The notes: generated from the sequence alone by a model not told the origin. 25,249 bases of DNA from Candidatus Cloacimonadota bacterium (GCA_027064945.1 JAMOPB010000489.1:1-25249); one strand, 5' to 3'. Counted from the first letter of the stretch, positions 6,966 to 14,492 are shown. Numbers and translations: made by a program.

Positions 6966-7571
6966 TTATCCTTGAATGCATCTAGTTTTTGGTTGTTTTG
7001 GTCCTGAATATCCTGTGCTGTCTTTTGGTCCCATATAACTATTATATTTCTTTCTTGCATTATCCAATCCTGGGATGTTTCCTGCTTTGATAACATGGAC
7101 TTTTTGGTCATCTTTGTGTCCAGCTTCAATACCATGTTTTACTAAGAATTCAAGAAATTTATCTTTATCGCCAAAATCTTGTCTTGCTGTTAGCAAATAA
7201 ACCTTTGAATTTGTTGTTTTGAACTAATTTTTTTAGTATATCTATCATAAGTTGATTTGGTATAGAAGTGTTTACGAATAATTCAGAACTTACAAACTCA
7301 GAGAAATAAAAATATTCGCCATCTTGTAGTTCGTAAGGGTTATTTGCTATCTTACTATGTTTTTTAAATCAAATTCACTTATCCTTAAATAATCATTGCG
7401 TTCCAAAACGCTTGTTCTTGCAATTGTATATTCAGTAAATACACGTTCAAAACCTAGTGTTTGAATAATTTTTGTTTCTGCTGTATTTATCATATACTCA
7501 TTTATTTCATGATCTATAAGCACATTAATTTTTTCTCCGGGTTTAAATTCTGTATCAATTATATATTTCAT
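6966..7571 (-). pseudogene. HAD-phosphatase-like gene broken by two compensating frameshifts
   Basis: Three consecutive minus-strand segments read as one protein of about 200 aa. Segment 1 starts at ATG 7571 after AGGAAAG (MKYIIDTEFKPGEKINVL) and stops at 7347. Segment 2, in another frame, reads KHSKIANNPYELQDGEYF to about 7213. Segment 3 reads SKVYLLTARQDFGDKDKFLE, then VIKAGNIPG and ends at a TAA at 6966. Adding one A in the six-base run at 7360-7365 and removing one A at 7210-7212 restores a single frame. VYLLTAR plus the later Lys-containing VIKAG is reminiscent of motif II and III of HAD-type phosphatases, but the N-terminal DxD is not seen, so the family call is weak. The A/T-rich third codon positions support this frame to the end rather than the overlapping one that ends at 6950. 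Confidence 0.6.
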
Positions 7572-7828
7572 TTTTTACTTTCCTATTTTATTTTTAGCTT
7601 TTTAAAAGCTCATATAAGCACACATATTCATACATATCTATATTGGCGATACATTAAGAGGTGCTAACTCAATATGTATGATTTTTAGGCACTTATGTGA
7701 GATTTTCTTGTTTCGTCTATGTCTATAAAAGTAATTGTGTTATTCAAAAGCTATCCTTTATTCTCTTTTATTGCTATAATTATAACATAATAACCTTAAA
7801 TAGAAATAAAATTTATGCGTTTATGTGT
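7572..7828. other. Gene-free stretch with a nested inverted repeat (7609-7701)
   Basis: No credible gene on either strand. At 7609-7701 three nested arms pair: CTCATATAAG (7609-7618) with CTTATGTGAG (7692-7701, one G-T pair), CATACATAT (7629-7637) with ATATGTATG (7672-7680, perfect), and TTGGC (7643-7647) with GCTAA (7663-7667, one G-T pair). A short AGCTTTT-T-AAAAGCT palindrome lies just left of it (7596-7610). There is no T-run after it on the minus strand. It could be a structured untranslated RNA between the flanking minus genes or a small non-coding RNA. Confidence 0.55.
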
Positions 7829-8191
7829 TTATACAAACTTTTTTATATCCCTTACAGCCTTTTCAAATATTTCTTCATTATATTTTCCAAAATAGCTTGA
7901 TATTTCATAAGGATTAAAATTATATTTTTCGGCAAATCTAACGTGAAAATCTATAATAAACCTTGATGACAAGATTATTTTCTCATCATCATTGAATTTG
8001 TCAGATTCTATTATTTTTAGCATATCATTTAGAGTTTTGCTAAATATTCTCTCAACCTTTTGCACATCAGCTGGTTTTGATATTTCAATATTCTTATCTT
8101 CTATTATTTTATAAAACTCTTTTTCATATATATCAATTTTATCTAATTCTTTTGCTTTAGATTGCATACTTTGTTGCATATTATTATTCAA
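7829..8191 (-). CDS. Small helical protein of unknown function (TTG start)
   Basis: A 120-aa protein rich in Lys, Glu and Ile, predicted almost all helical, with no known motif. The start is probably TTG at 8191-8189: GGGA at 8201-8198 is 6 nt upstream of it, whereas the first ATG (8179) would be 18 nt away. It lies downstream of two head-protein candidates in the same direction, with a 16-nt gap, so it is probably co-transcribed with them. It lacks the capsid-targeting signature at its N-terminus. Function unknown; a head or scaffold role would be guesswork based only on position. Confidence 0.65.
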   Translation of the reverse strand: MNNNMQQSMQSKAKELDKIDIYEKEFYKIIEDKNIEISKPADVQKVERIFSKTLNDMLKIIESDKFNDDEKIILSSRFIIDFHVRFAEKYNFNPYEISSYFGKYNEEIFEKAVRDIKKFV

Positions 8192-8207
8192 TATTTATCC
8201 CTTTTTT

Positions 8208-8702
8208 TTAATTAATAATCTTATTTTTATTTCTCTTTCTGCTCTTAGCCAGTTTTCTTCTTTCTGCTCTATTCATTCCTTTTACAAGTTTTCCTTTAAC
8301 ATTACAAACCATAGGAATGCCTGATTTTTTTGTTTTTTTGATTTTTTCTGCAAATTTTTTCTGACATTTTAATTTTTTCTTCATTGCCCTTTTGAATGCG
8401 GGTTTTCTTCTTTTCTTAGCGTCATCTTTTTTGGCTTTATTTGACATTCTTTCACCTAAATCTTTATCAAAATCGTCATCCCAGTCATAATTATCCCAAT
8501 CGAAATTATCAGGGTCAAAATCATCGTCATCAAACTCTCCATACTCTATGATTTCCATGACTAATTCAGTTATTTCCGCTATGTCATCGTCATCTAGGTC
8601 TTGTTCTTGTATAAGCTCAATTAAATCTTGTTTTGTCCAATCTTCATCATTATTTTCATAGTCTTGTGCCTTATCTTCAAGCATTTCTCTAAAACTTTTC
8701 AT
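8208..8702 (-). CDS. Candidate prohead core/internal protein: acidic middle, basic tail
   Basis: A 164-aa protein beginning MKSFREMLED, close to the T4 capsid-targeting signature MKTYQEFIAE that directs proteins into the prohead and is cut by the gp21 protease. After it, residues about 17-80 are extremely acidic (DLDDDDIAE, FDDDDFDPDNFDWDNYDWDDD), and residues 87-164 are extremely basic (KKRRKPAFKRAMKKKLK, RAERRKLAKSRKRNKNK). Such a charge split suits a core or DNA-condensing protein that could be processed during maturation; T4 core proteins such as gp67 are highly charged. The start codon overlaps the upstream stop by one base (TAATG), so the two are translationally coupled. A specific T4 counterpart is not assigned. 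Confidence 0.7.
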   Translation of the reverse strand: MKSFREMLEDKAQDYENNDEDWTKQDLIELIQEQDLDDDDIAEITELVMEIIEYGEFDDDDFDPDNFDWDNYDWDDDFDKDLGERMSNKAKKDDAKKRRKPAFKRAMKKKLKCQKKFAEKIKKTKKSGIPMVCNVKGKLVKGMNRAERRKLAKSRKRNKNKIIN

Positions 8703-8914
8703 TATTTAACTCCTAATTCTTTTTTTATTATTTCTATAAATTCACTGTAGTTATGTGTTCCATACTCATCTTTAACAATTTTTGAGACAGATAAAGCAAA
8801 ATCTTTTATTGACATACTATCATCTATTTTTTCAATGCTTTTGTCTATCTCTATTGCTAACTTATCTGACTTTTTGCTTTCGTTAATATTAATAATTTCT
8901 CTAAATGTTTTCAT
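8702..8914 (-). CDS. Small candidate internal head protein with capsid-targeting signature
   Basis: A 70-aa protein beginning MKTFREIININESKK, matching the capsid-targeting pattern M-K-T-[FY]-x-E-x-I with a Glu at position 12 as a possible cleavage site. If cut there, about 58 residues remain, a helical, charged segment (KLAIEIDKSIEKIDDSMS and onward). A late promoter TATAAATA lies 22 nt upstream and AAAAGGAGT provides the ribosome binding site. The stop codon is shared with the next start (TAATG). The order small protein then charged core protein recalls the 67-68-21-22 core region of T4, though I cannot align it with any of those. Confidence 0.7.
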   Translation of the reverse strand: MKTFREIININESKKSDKLAIEIDKSIEKIDDSMSIKDFALSVSKIVKDEYGTHNYSEFIEIIKKELGVK

Positions 8915-8935
8915 TATTCCAATACTCCTTTTGTA

Positions 8936-9658
8936 TTATTTATAATTGCAATTATCAAAATGGTACCTTTTCATACCAGAAGTTTTCCCTTCTTTATTAC
9001 AGTGAGGACAAGTAACTATTTCTTGTACCTTTCTTGGTTTATTCTTCATGTTATATTTTCCTCTTTTCCTACCTGTCATATATTCACTTAGTTTTTCCTT
9101 TGTAATCTCGGTGACCTTATGTCCAGTCAAAGAAATACTCAAATTCTTCTTGTGTTCTTCGGTTTTTATGTATTTTTTGCAAGATTTTGCTATTTTTTCC
9201 TTGGTCATCTCTGTTGGTTTGTAATTTTTTAATTTTTCTTTTCTTGATATTCTACCTTTTATTCTATTCTCACTAAATTCGTCTCTGTTTTTTGCTTTTA
9301 TCTTCATTTTTTCTTTCGCTTCTTGAGAGTGTGTCATTCCTTTTGTCCATCCATCTAAACCATTTTCAGAAATTAAATTAGCATATTCTTTTGATTCTAC
9401 TATATTATTTTCTTCACTAAATTTCAATGCCATTTCTTCAACTTCATCCAAATTATATATACCATACACTTTCATAGTGACATCATCTCCATGAACTCTT
9501 AGGTGATTTAGCCAATAAGTTCCTGACCCGTGGTAATATTTTTGTAAATCTTCTTGGGTAAAATATGTAGTCGTTTTGCCAAAATATTTAAGTCCTGTTT
9601 TGTTGTGAGTTGCTATATACAGACATACTTTGTCTTTTGTTTTTTGATTATTTTTCAT
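8936..9658 (-). CDS. GIY-YIG homing endonuclease (Seg-like)
   Basis: A 240-aa protein whose N-terminal domain carries the GIY-YIG fold signature: VCLYIATHNKTGLKYFGKTT (11-30), then YYHGSGTYW (41-49), typical of T4 Seg-type endonucleases, and a candidate catalytic Glu (NLISENG, 94-100). The middle (107-200) has several Ser/Thr-x-E-x-K-x-K helices like the NUMOD3 DNA-binding modules (SQEAKEKMKIKAKN, MTKEKIAKSCKK, ITKEKLSEYMTGRKRGKYN). The C-terminus is a single zinc finger, CPHC(217-220)...H(233)...C(237). Such enzymes make site-specific breaks that copy their own gene into related phages. It sits between two structural gene groups with its own late promoter and a large hairpin leader; start ATG 9658 is preceded by AGGA. 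Confidence 0.88.
   Translation of the reverse strand: MKNNQKTKDKVCLYIATHNKTGLKYFGKTTTYFTQEDLQKYYHGSGTYWLNHLRVHGDDVTMKVYGIYNLDEVEEMALKFSEENNIVESKEYANLISENGLDGWTKGMTHSQEAKEKMKIKAKNRDEFSENRIKGRISRKEKLKNYKPTEMTKEKIAKSCKKYIKTEEHKKNLSISLTGHKVTEITKEKLSEYMTGRKRGKYNMKNKPRKVQEIVTCPHCNKEGKTSGMKRYHFDNCNYK
8937..8944 (-). promoter_or_regulatory. T4-type late promoter TATAAATA for the 8914-8208 head genes
   Basis: TATAAATA on the minus strand ends 22 nt before the ATG at 8914 and overlaps the stop codon of the GIY-YIG gene. Spacing is identical to that at 10745, 23335 and close to that at 15475. Confidence 0.75.
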
Positions 9659-9682
9659 GTAGTTATCCTATAAAAATAAATT

Positions 9683-9767
9683 TATAAGAGTTTCGTCAGA
9701 CTTAATTCTGTTATATACTATATCCTCTCGTCAGACTATATAGTATATAACAGAAAAACCTCTTATA
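9683..9767. repeat. Large inverted repeat/hairpin in the leader of the GIY-YIG gene
   Basis: A perfect 18-bp inverted repeat, TTCTGTTATATACTATAT (9706-9723) with its complement at 9738-9755, has a 14-nt loop. An outer pair TATAAGAG/CTCTTATA (9683-9690 and 9760-9767) encloses it. A 10-bp direct repeat TCGTCAGACT occurs at 9693-9702 and 9728-9737. A late promoter lies just upstream (9774-9781), so the hairpin would be transcribed as the 5' leader of the endonuclease message. Confidence 0.85.
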
Positions 9768-9773
9768 TACTAT

Positions 9774-9781
9774 TATTTATA
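9774..9781 (-). promoter_or_regulatory. T4-type late promoter TATAAATA upstream of the hairpin leader
   Basis: Minus-strand TATAAATA between the structural gene ending at 9784 and the hairpin. The start codon of the GIY-YIG gene is 115 nt downstream, far more than the usual 18-25 nt. Confidence 0.55.
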
Positions 9782-9783
9782 AG

Positions 9784-10440
9784 TTAAAAAACACCTTGTT
9801 GTAACATTTTTAACTTAGCAGTTAAAACTTCTCTTCTGAAAATCGGTTCTCCGTTTCCATCTAATTCTCTCACTTCGATACTTAATACATATGTTGTGCC
9901 AGCTGTCAGTTGTTGAGATTGTAATGGCATTATTTGAAAGATAAAAAATGAATCTGCTGATGTTTTTATGGTAGCACCGATATTAAAATCATGAGTAAAA
10001 TTCCCATTTGCATCTGTCTTAATTCTCATCTCTCTTGAAAAATCAACAAAAACACCTTTTAGCGTGATTGTAATGTACCTATCTGCCTCAGGAACTTCGA
10101 TGGCATTTCCATCTGCATCTGTGCTATCATGATACATTCTACCGCTTACTGTACATATTTCATTATCTGCACCAGAAATAACATCATCATTGAAAACAAC
10201 TTTTTCTAATCCTGTGCTCTCAAATATTTTATATGTTTTTCTAAAATCTTCTCCTATTAGAGAATCAGAATTATAGATATTTTCATTCTTGGTCAAGGTT
10301 CCTTCTAAAATAGGAGTCCCGCCAAGAGTATCTGAAACTACCCAAGAACCCTCCCAATTTGATGGTAAGTTTGAGACCTGTTTTGACGAAAATTCCCAAA
10401 TATCTGAGGAATCTCCTTGTATCAATAAAATTTCTTCCAT
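9784..10440 (-). CDS. Probable virion structural protein
   Basis: A 218-aa protein beginning MEEILLIQGDSSDIWEF. The opening resembles N-terminal domains of phage baseplate or receptor-region proteins (a hydrophobic strand, then QGD and an aromatic-rich strand), and the C-terminus (about 160-215) is a beta-rich segment ending TYVLSIEVRELDGNGEPIF. The middle contains GRMYHDSTDADGNAIEVPEADRYITITLKG, a loop-rich beta region. No cysteine pairs except one Cys, no membrane segment. A GGAG precedes ATG 10440. It is in a run of late, structural genes; exact role (baseplate, neck, decoration) is open. Confidence 0.55.
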   Translation of the reverse strand: MEEILLIQGDSSDIWEFSSKQVSNLPSNWEGSWVVSDTLGGTPILEGTLTKNENIYNSDSLIGEDFRKTYKIFESTGLEKVVFNDDVISGADNEICTVSGRMYHDSTDADGNAIEVPEADRYITITLKGVFVDFSREMRIKTDANGNFTHDFNIGATIKTSADSFFIFQIMPLQSQQLTAGTTYVLSIEVRELDGNGEPIFRREVLTAKLKMLQQGVF

Positions 10441-10452
10441 TGCTTAATCTCC

Positions 10453-10722
10453 TTATGCCTCTATGACATTATATTTTAGTAAGATTTTCGCTATTTGATT
10501 GTTTAATCTTCTATCGGATATTTCAGGAATATGAAAGAATTTCATATCTTTGGTTACCACTACATCATCTTGTTTTAGTACTGCAGCTATTTCCATAACA
10601 GCTTCTGCATCATAGAAATAAGTAGCAGCCTTTCCATTCCATTCTTTTGCTATATAAGAGTCGATTTTATCATCTGACATTTTCTTGATAGCTTCCGTCA
10701 TATATTCACTAAATGTTTTCAT
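10453..10722 (-). CDS. Small candidate internal head protein with capsid-targeting signature
   Basis: An 89-aa protein beginning MKTFSEYMTEAIKKM, one of the best matches here to the T4 signal MKTYQEFIAE, with a possible cut after Glu10 (MTE). The remaining residues contain an alpha/beta pattern (AVMEIAAVLKQDDVVVTKDM, FFHIPEISDRRLNNQI) but no known domain. It has its own late promoter 22 nt upstream and GAGGAC as ribosome binding site. The product may be packed in the head and injected; its function after injection cannot be read from the sequence. Confidence 0.68.
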   Translation of the reverse strand: MKTFSEYMTEAIKKMSDDKIDSYIAKEWNGKAATYFYDAEAVMEIAAVLKQDDVVVTKDMKFFHIPEISDRRLNNQIAKILLKYNVIEA

Positions 10723-10744
10723 TATTTTAGTCCTCTTTTTGTTT

Positions 10745-10752
10745 TATTTATA
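10745..10752 (-). promoter_or_regulatory. T4-type late promoter TATAAATA
   Basis: TATAAATA on the minus strand, 22 nt before ATG 10722, in the short gap after the 487-aa structural gene. Confidence 0.75.
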
Positions 10753-10758
10753 AACCTA

Positions 10759-12222
10759 TTATACATCGAAATAAATTTTATATTTCCATTCTCTTGAAAT
10801 AACATTTGTCTTCCAGAAAACAGTTATTGGCTTATTTTCCCATTGAATTTTTTTGGGTGTCATGTTCCATACCATTTTATGTATTTTATTTTCCCAAGTT
10901 CTTTTTTCTATATTAAGGGCAAAATCAATAATATTAATTTTTTTGTTCCAATCAATATTATCAAAAGAGATTAATAAATTATCACAAGAAGCATCGATCA
11001 AAAAGTCTTCATAAACGGAAGCCCCTAAATTATCATACACAATTGCTCTTACTTTTAACTCACCAATTACATCTTTGACATCAAAAGTCCAATCTGATAA
11101 ATCAGAAATAGACCCTGTAGTATAATAGAGTGACCAATTTTCATTGCCATTGATATCAGGATTATTTCTCCAGATTTGCCATTCTACTTTTTCTATTGTT
11201 CCATCTGTATCTATGCCATTATGTGCAAAGACATATTCTGAATTTTCTATGGTTCCATCAGGCTCTTTTAACACTTCAAGAGTCATTTCAGGTGGAATAT
11301 TATCCATTATAAATGTTTTTTGTTCTTCAATAGTAATATTCTGATAACCATTAAAATAAGTTATGTATTGAGTTACAGGAATTTCTCCGTATGTTTCTAA
11401 TAATCTTGTAAATTCTTCTGCTGTTACGGTCTCATCATAAAATAGAAATTCTGTATTTATTATTTGCTCTATATTTCCTGATGGATTTGACTCAATTTTA
11501 ATTTCATCTCCAACAGAATAAGGTTTTGTATAATCGAGAAATCCTGTCTCAACAACATAATAAACAGATATGGTTTTTTCGCATATAGATTCATTGCCAA
11601 AATAATCTGTTACTTTTATTTGCACTATAATATCACCTGCATCTGTTGTGGTATAGACATTCCCTGAGATAAATCCTTCATCATTAAAGTTATACTCAAT
11701 AGTATTTGTGCCCATAAAAGCAAATACTGTTTCATTATTATATTTTTGATACAAAAAATGTTTTATATCAAATTCCATATAAGATATTTCATTGGTATTG
11801 TTATTTAATGCTATTATATTTCCGCCAGAATTAACTTTTTCTGTTAGGCTCCAATCAGAACACTCAATACTATTTGGTTTGTTGAGTTTTATGTCTTGTA
11901 CATATACGTCTTCGCCTTTTAATTCTTGTACTATATATGCAAATTCTGACGGAATATTGTCAGTGCTTGTTCTATCTCCGTCTAACCACACAGCTATCAA
12001 AATAAATTCGCCTGAGGCATTTGCTAATCCTAGGGTGTTATCCTGAGAGGATATATCCCCGTCACCAAGGTTTTTTGAATAGTCAGCATCTTCTGTGCCG
12101 AAAACATTTGACCATTTTGTTAAACCATTATTTGTATTATTTACAAAAATTTGAAGAGAAGCATCCGACGGGTCATTATTAGAATTATAGATAGTTCCTG
12201 CTAATGTTATGTTTAATGACAT
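10759..12222 (-). CDS. Ig/PKD-like structural protein (fibre or decoration)
   Basis: A 487-aa, beta-rich protein beginning MSLNITLAGTIYNSNND. Its first ~110 residues (through FILIAVWLDGDRT) match the N-terminal domain of the 1013-aa plus-strand protein, which has the pattern GDKVLICAWVSDGD; both start MSLN. The middle contains PKD/Ig-like strands (IIVQIKVTDYFGNES) and a TYFNGY motif like the repeat signature of the 1013-aa protein. Near residue 330 is DGTIENSEYVFAHNG and DTDGTIEKVEWQIW, another Ig-like domain. The C-terminus has tryptophan-rich repeats (KRTWENKIHKMVWNM, KKIQWENKPITVFWK). Probably a virion surface or fibre protein. Start ATG 12222 follows AGGAGA; no promoter of its own, so read from the 14028 promoter. 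Confidence 0.65.
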   Translation of the reverse strand: MSLNITLAGTIYNSNNDPSDASLQIFVNNTNNGLTKWSNVFGTEDADYSKNLGDGDISSQDNTLGLANASGEFILIAVWLDGDRTSTDNIPSEFAYIVQELKGEDVYVQDIKLNKPNSIECSDWSLTEKVNSGGNIIALNNNTNEISYMEFDIKHFLYQKYNNETVFAFMGTNTIEYNFNDEGFISGNVYTTTDAGDIIVQIKVTDYFGNESICEKTISVYYVVETGFLDYTKPYSVGDEIKIESNPSGNIEQIINTEFLFYDETVTAEEFTRLLETYGEIPVTQYITYFNGYQNITIEEQKTFIMDNIPPEMTLEVLKEPDGTIENSEYVFAHNGIDTDGTIEKVEWQIWRNNPDINGNENWSLYYTTGSISDLSDWTFDVKDVIGELKVRAIVYDNLGASVYEDFLIDASCDNLLISFDNIDWNKKINIIDFALNIEKRTWENKIHKMVWNMTPKKIQWENKPITVFWKTNVISREWKYKIYFDV

Positions 12223-12232
12223 ATATTGTCTC

Positions 12233-12790
12233 CTATTCTATTTTTTCTAAATTACTTATATTATATTTTTCAAATAAAATAACTTCATTTTGTTTTTTCA
12301 AATCCTTTATAGTATCATAAAAAACATCAAAAGTCATATCACCAGGACCATCATATTTTCCTATATAATACTTCTTTTTACCTTGAAATAATTTCCCAAA
12401 GACATTAAAATCAAAACCTTCTGTATTATCTATCTCTGCCCAATAAAAATCTTTATTTTTTGTATTAGTATATTGTCCTATCATGCCTTTTACATCTTCT
12501 AGGTATTCTCCTGTATATTTCTTCTTTGTTGTTGATGTTAAATCTCTATACTTATATGATTTTTCATCTTTTAATGAGGTAACTCTATACAGTTTTTTGA
12601 ATTTTTTTATCACCTTTAATTTTTGAAGTTCTTTCTTATATTTCCTCAAAAACACAAGAAGATTGTCTCTTGATTCATCATCATTATATAAAACATATCC
12701 TGATAATTCTTCTACAAATCCTTTTAATTCAGGTATTAAATCCTCAACATTTTCTGTGTTTTCGCTTATAAAGTCCTTAAATTTAATCAT
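12233..12790 (-). CDS. Candidate packaged protein with capsid-targeting signature; possible ADP-ribosyltransferase
   Basis: A 185-aa protein starting MIKFKDFISEN. An ATG five codons upstream (12805) exists, but ATG 12790 has GGGGAG 7 nt upstream, overlaps the previous stop as ATGA, and restores the shared N-terminal signature, so I use it. After the signal, helical charged sequence is followed by KKLYRVTSL (66-73), LTSTTKK (84-90) and, near the end, QNEVILFEKYNI (167-178). This order (YR, STS-like, QxE before a hydrophobic strand) is that of R-S-E ADP-ribosyltransferases such as T4 Alt and ModA, which modify host RNA polymerase. The spacing from Arg69 to Ser86 is unusually short, so the enzymatic call is speculative, while the packaging signal is clearer. 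Confidence 0.6.
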   Translation of the reverse strand: MIKFKDFISENTENVEDLIPELKGFVEELSGYVLYNDDESRDNLLVFLRKYKKELQKLKVIKKFKKLYRVTSLKDEKSYKYRDLTSTTKKKYTGEYLEDVKGMIGQYTNTKNKDFYWAEIDNTEGFDFNVFGKLFQGKKKYYIGKYDGPGDMTFDVFYDTIKDLKKQNEVILFEKYNISNLEKIE

Positions 12791-14028
12791 TCTATTACTC
12801 CCCATTTTATTTTAAAATCTCTCCCATTAGGTTTTATCCAAAAACCACATATTTCATACTTTATTAAATCATCAGCCAAATCATTATCATCATCTATTTG
12901 TACAAGATTGAAATTGTGAACTGAAGTTCCTTTAGTTACACCTGGGATATAGTTATACATTGTTCCTTCTAAATCTCCAACAGCTGTTGTATTGATAACT
13001 TTTATATACTCTGTGGCATTGGTACCATATACATCTTCTACCTGGTCTATTATAACATTTTTTATTGTACTTCTTACAGGATTATTTTTATTATTTATTA
13101 TCTTATGTTTATCTTTATCCCAATACCCGTTTACCATTGGAATAGCACAAAGTTGCCATGTATTTCCCTCCACTTCTATTTCCCCATAAGCCTGTATTGT
13201 CTGATCTTCTGCCACAGTGTCGTCGCATTTTTGGAATGCTATATTATATTTTCTTACAGCATTACTACTATCTCCATCTGTATCAGTGGCTATTTCTATT
13301 AATTTATACCTACCTTCATTATTATAAGTCCAACTAAAAACAGTATTGTTATCAAGTGAAGTTTGCAATGACCAATCCTGATTATCTTCATCATATACAA
13401 CAGTTCTCACTTCATTCCCATTTTCATCTTCTGATATCTCTATATATGAGTTCAAATCTAAATATAATTCCCAATCAATTCTAAGGTTTTGAGGATTATC
13501 TTCTTGGTCAGTAGAACAACTTGTATATATGGCAGTTGGTACAGTAAAACATGAAATATTTTCTTCATTACATGCTTCAGGTGGAATATTTGTTTTCTCT
13601 ATATTTTTTGAAATGCTATTGGTTTTTATTTCCCATCCTGTGAAGTATCTTACAGTTTGAATTACTGTCTGAAGTCTTGGTACACTTAAAACTTGTCTTA
13701 CTGTCTCATCTTCTTGGTGATTTAATGAAGTTCCATCTTCAGAAAAATCATAGTCAACACCATCCTCTTGCACAATATCATAAGGGTCATTTATAGTGGG
13801 TATAATTTCTGTGTTATCAATGATTGTAGGTTCAGTGGGATTAACATTAAAATCTGGCTGGATTGTATACTCTTTCCATTCTATATCTTTAGTGAGAACA
13901 TAATCATATAACTTTCCAGTTCCGTCGTCTATTGTGATTGTTTGTTGAATTGTTTTTCCTGATTCAGCACAATTTCCTATGTGCTGAAAGGAGTCTGTGT
14001 ATGTAGAAGATTCATAAATAGTTTCCAT
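12787..14028 (-). CDS. Structural protein with PKD-like domain and a shared IDQ-EDVYG domain
   Basis: A 413-aa protein. Residues about 150-265 form a PKD/Ig-like domain (TVFSWTYNNEGRYKLIEIATDTDGDSSNAVRKYN is its characteristic core). Residues about 293-413 contain a domain with YWDKDKHKI and NVIIDQVEDVYG (324-335), matched in the plus-strand 266-aa protein by LWDKDESQI and NLFIDQIEDVYG, so both belong to one structural family. Three Cys in 160-171 are notable. ATG 14028 follows AGGAG and a late promoter 19 nt upstream; the stop overlaps the next gene (ATGA). Tail or head-surface protein of unknown exact place. Confidence 0.65.
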   Translation of the reverse strand: METIYESSTYTDSFQHIGNCAESGKTIQQTITIDDGTGKLYDYVLTKDIEWKEYTIQPDFNVNPTEPTIIDNTEIIPTINDPYDIVQEDGVDYDFSEDGTSLNHQEDETVRQVLSVPRLQTVIQTVRYFTGWEIKTNSISKNIEKTNIPPEACNEENISCFTVPTAIYTSCSTDQEDNPQNLRIDWELYLDLNSYIEISEDENGNEVRTVVYDEDNQDWSLQTSLDNNTVFSWTYNNEGRYKLIEIATDTDGDSSNAVRKYNIAFQKCDDTVAEDQTIQAYGEIEVEGNTWQLCAIPMVNGYWDKDKHKIINNKNNPVRSTIKNVIIDQVEDVYGTNATEYIKVINTTAVGDLEGTMYNYIPGVTKGTSVHNFNLVQIDDDNDLADDLIKYEICGFWIKPNGRDFKIKWGVIE

Positions 14029-14047
14029 AGGGACTCCTTTTTATGAA

Positions 14048-14055
14048 TATTTATA
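14048..14055 (-). promoter_or_regulatory. T4-type late promoter TATAAATA
   Basis: Minus-strand TATAAATA, 19 nt before ATG 14028. It probably drives the genes from 14028 down to 10759. Confidence 0.75.
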
Positions 14056-14060
14056 AAAAA

Positions 14061-14492
14061 TTAAGAAATGCTTTTAATCCAAGCCATTGCTTCGTTTTTA
14101 TTATCAAAGAAGTTTACAATATCACTTTTTTCTCGCGTAATAATCATATACATTTTCCCATTAGGCTTAATATTCCCACCCCATAGGTCTTGTTTTCCTG
14201 ATCCCCGAGTTGCTGGATATGTTGGTATTTCAAAAAGTTTAACTTTTTGATTTTTTGTTTGTTTCATAGGCTTAGTCACTTCTGACCATTTAACCAATTT
14301 CCTAACAATGCCATCATAATGTTCAGTATCTGAACTGTCAGAACTAAAATATCTTTTCAAATCTGGAAGTTGCGCTGTCATTCCTGAACCTTCAGCATAT
14401 GTTATCCATAATTCTTTGTAATCTGTATTATATAGTACATATTCTTTTGTTGCCTCATTTATCTCATTTATAAATTCACTAAATGTTATCAT
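14061..14492 (-). CDS. Candidate internal head protein with capsid-targeting signature
   Basis: A 143-aa protein beginning MITFSEFINEINEA, again the capsid-targeting pattern with Glu at position 10. The rest has alpha/beta character: YVLYNTDYKELWITYAEGSG near the start, GGNIKPNGKMYMIITRE and FFDNKNEAMAWIKSI near the end, the last looking like a small domain that ends in a helix. No family recognised. A GAGGGA precedes the start. It lies directly downstream of the capsid-like gene with 50 nt between and no late promoter of its own, so it is likely read with it and made when heads assemble. Confidence 0.68.
   Translation of the reverse strand: MITFSEFINEINEATKEYVLYNTDYKELWITYAEGSGMTAQLPDLKRYFSSDSSDTEHYDGIVRKLVKWSEVTKPMKQTKNQKVKLFEIPTYPATRGSGKQDLWGGNIKPNGKMYMIITREKSDIVNFFDNKNEAMAWIKSIS

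Noticed and set aside
6950..7135. Alternative minus frame ending KDKKWVK before the P-loop gene
   Set aside because: Its third codon positions are less A/T-rich than those of the overlapping frame ending at 6966, which also carries the continuous LLTAR-VIKAG protein.
7596..7610. AGCTTTTTAAAAGCT as an intrinsic terminator
   Set aside because: The stem is short and A/T-only in its centre, and no T-run follows on the minus strand, where the genes are.
7609..7701. The nested hairpin as a tRNA
   Set aside because: No cloverleaf: there is no T-arm GTTC-like sequence, no 7-bp acceptor stem with the right loop spacing, and the central loop does not fit an anticodon arm.
11144..13302. Several plus-strand frames of 65-84 aa opposite the structural genes
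   Set aside because: No ribosome binding sites at promoter-linked starts and no protein-like motifs; shadows of the minus-strand genes.
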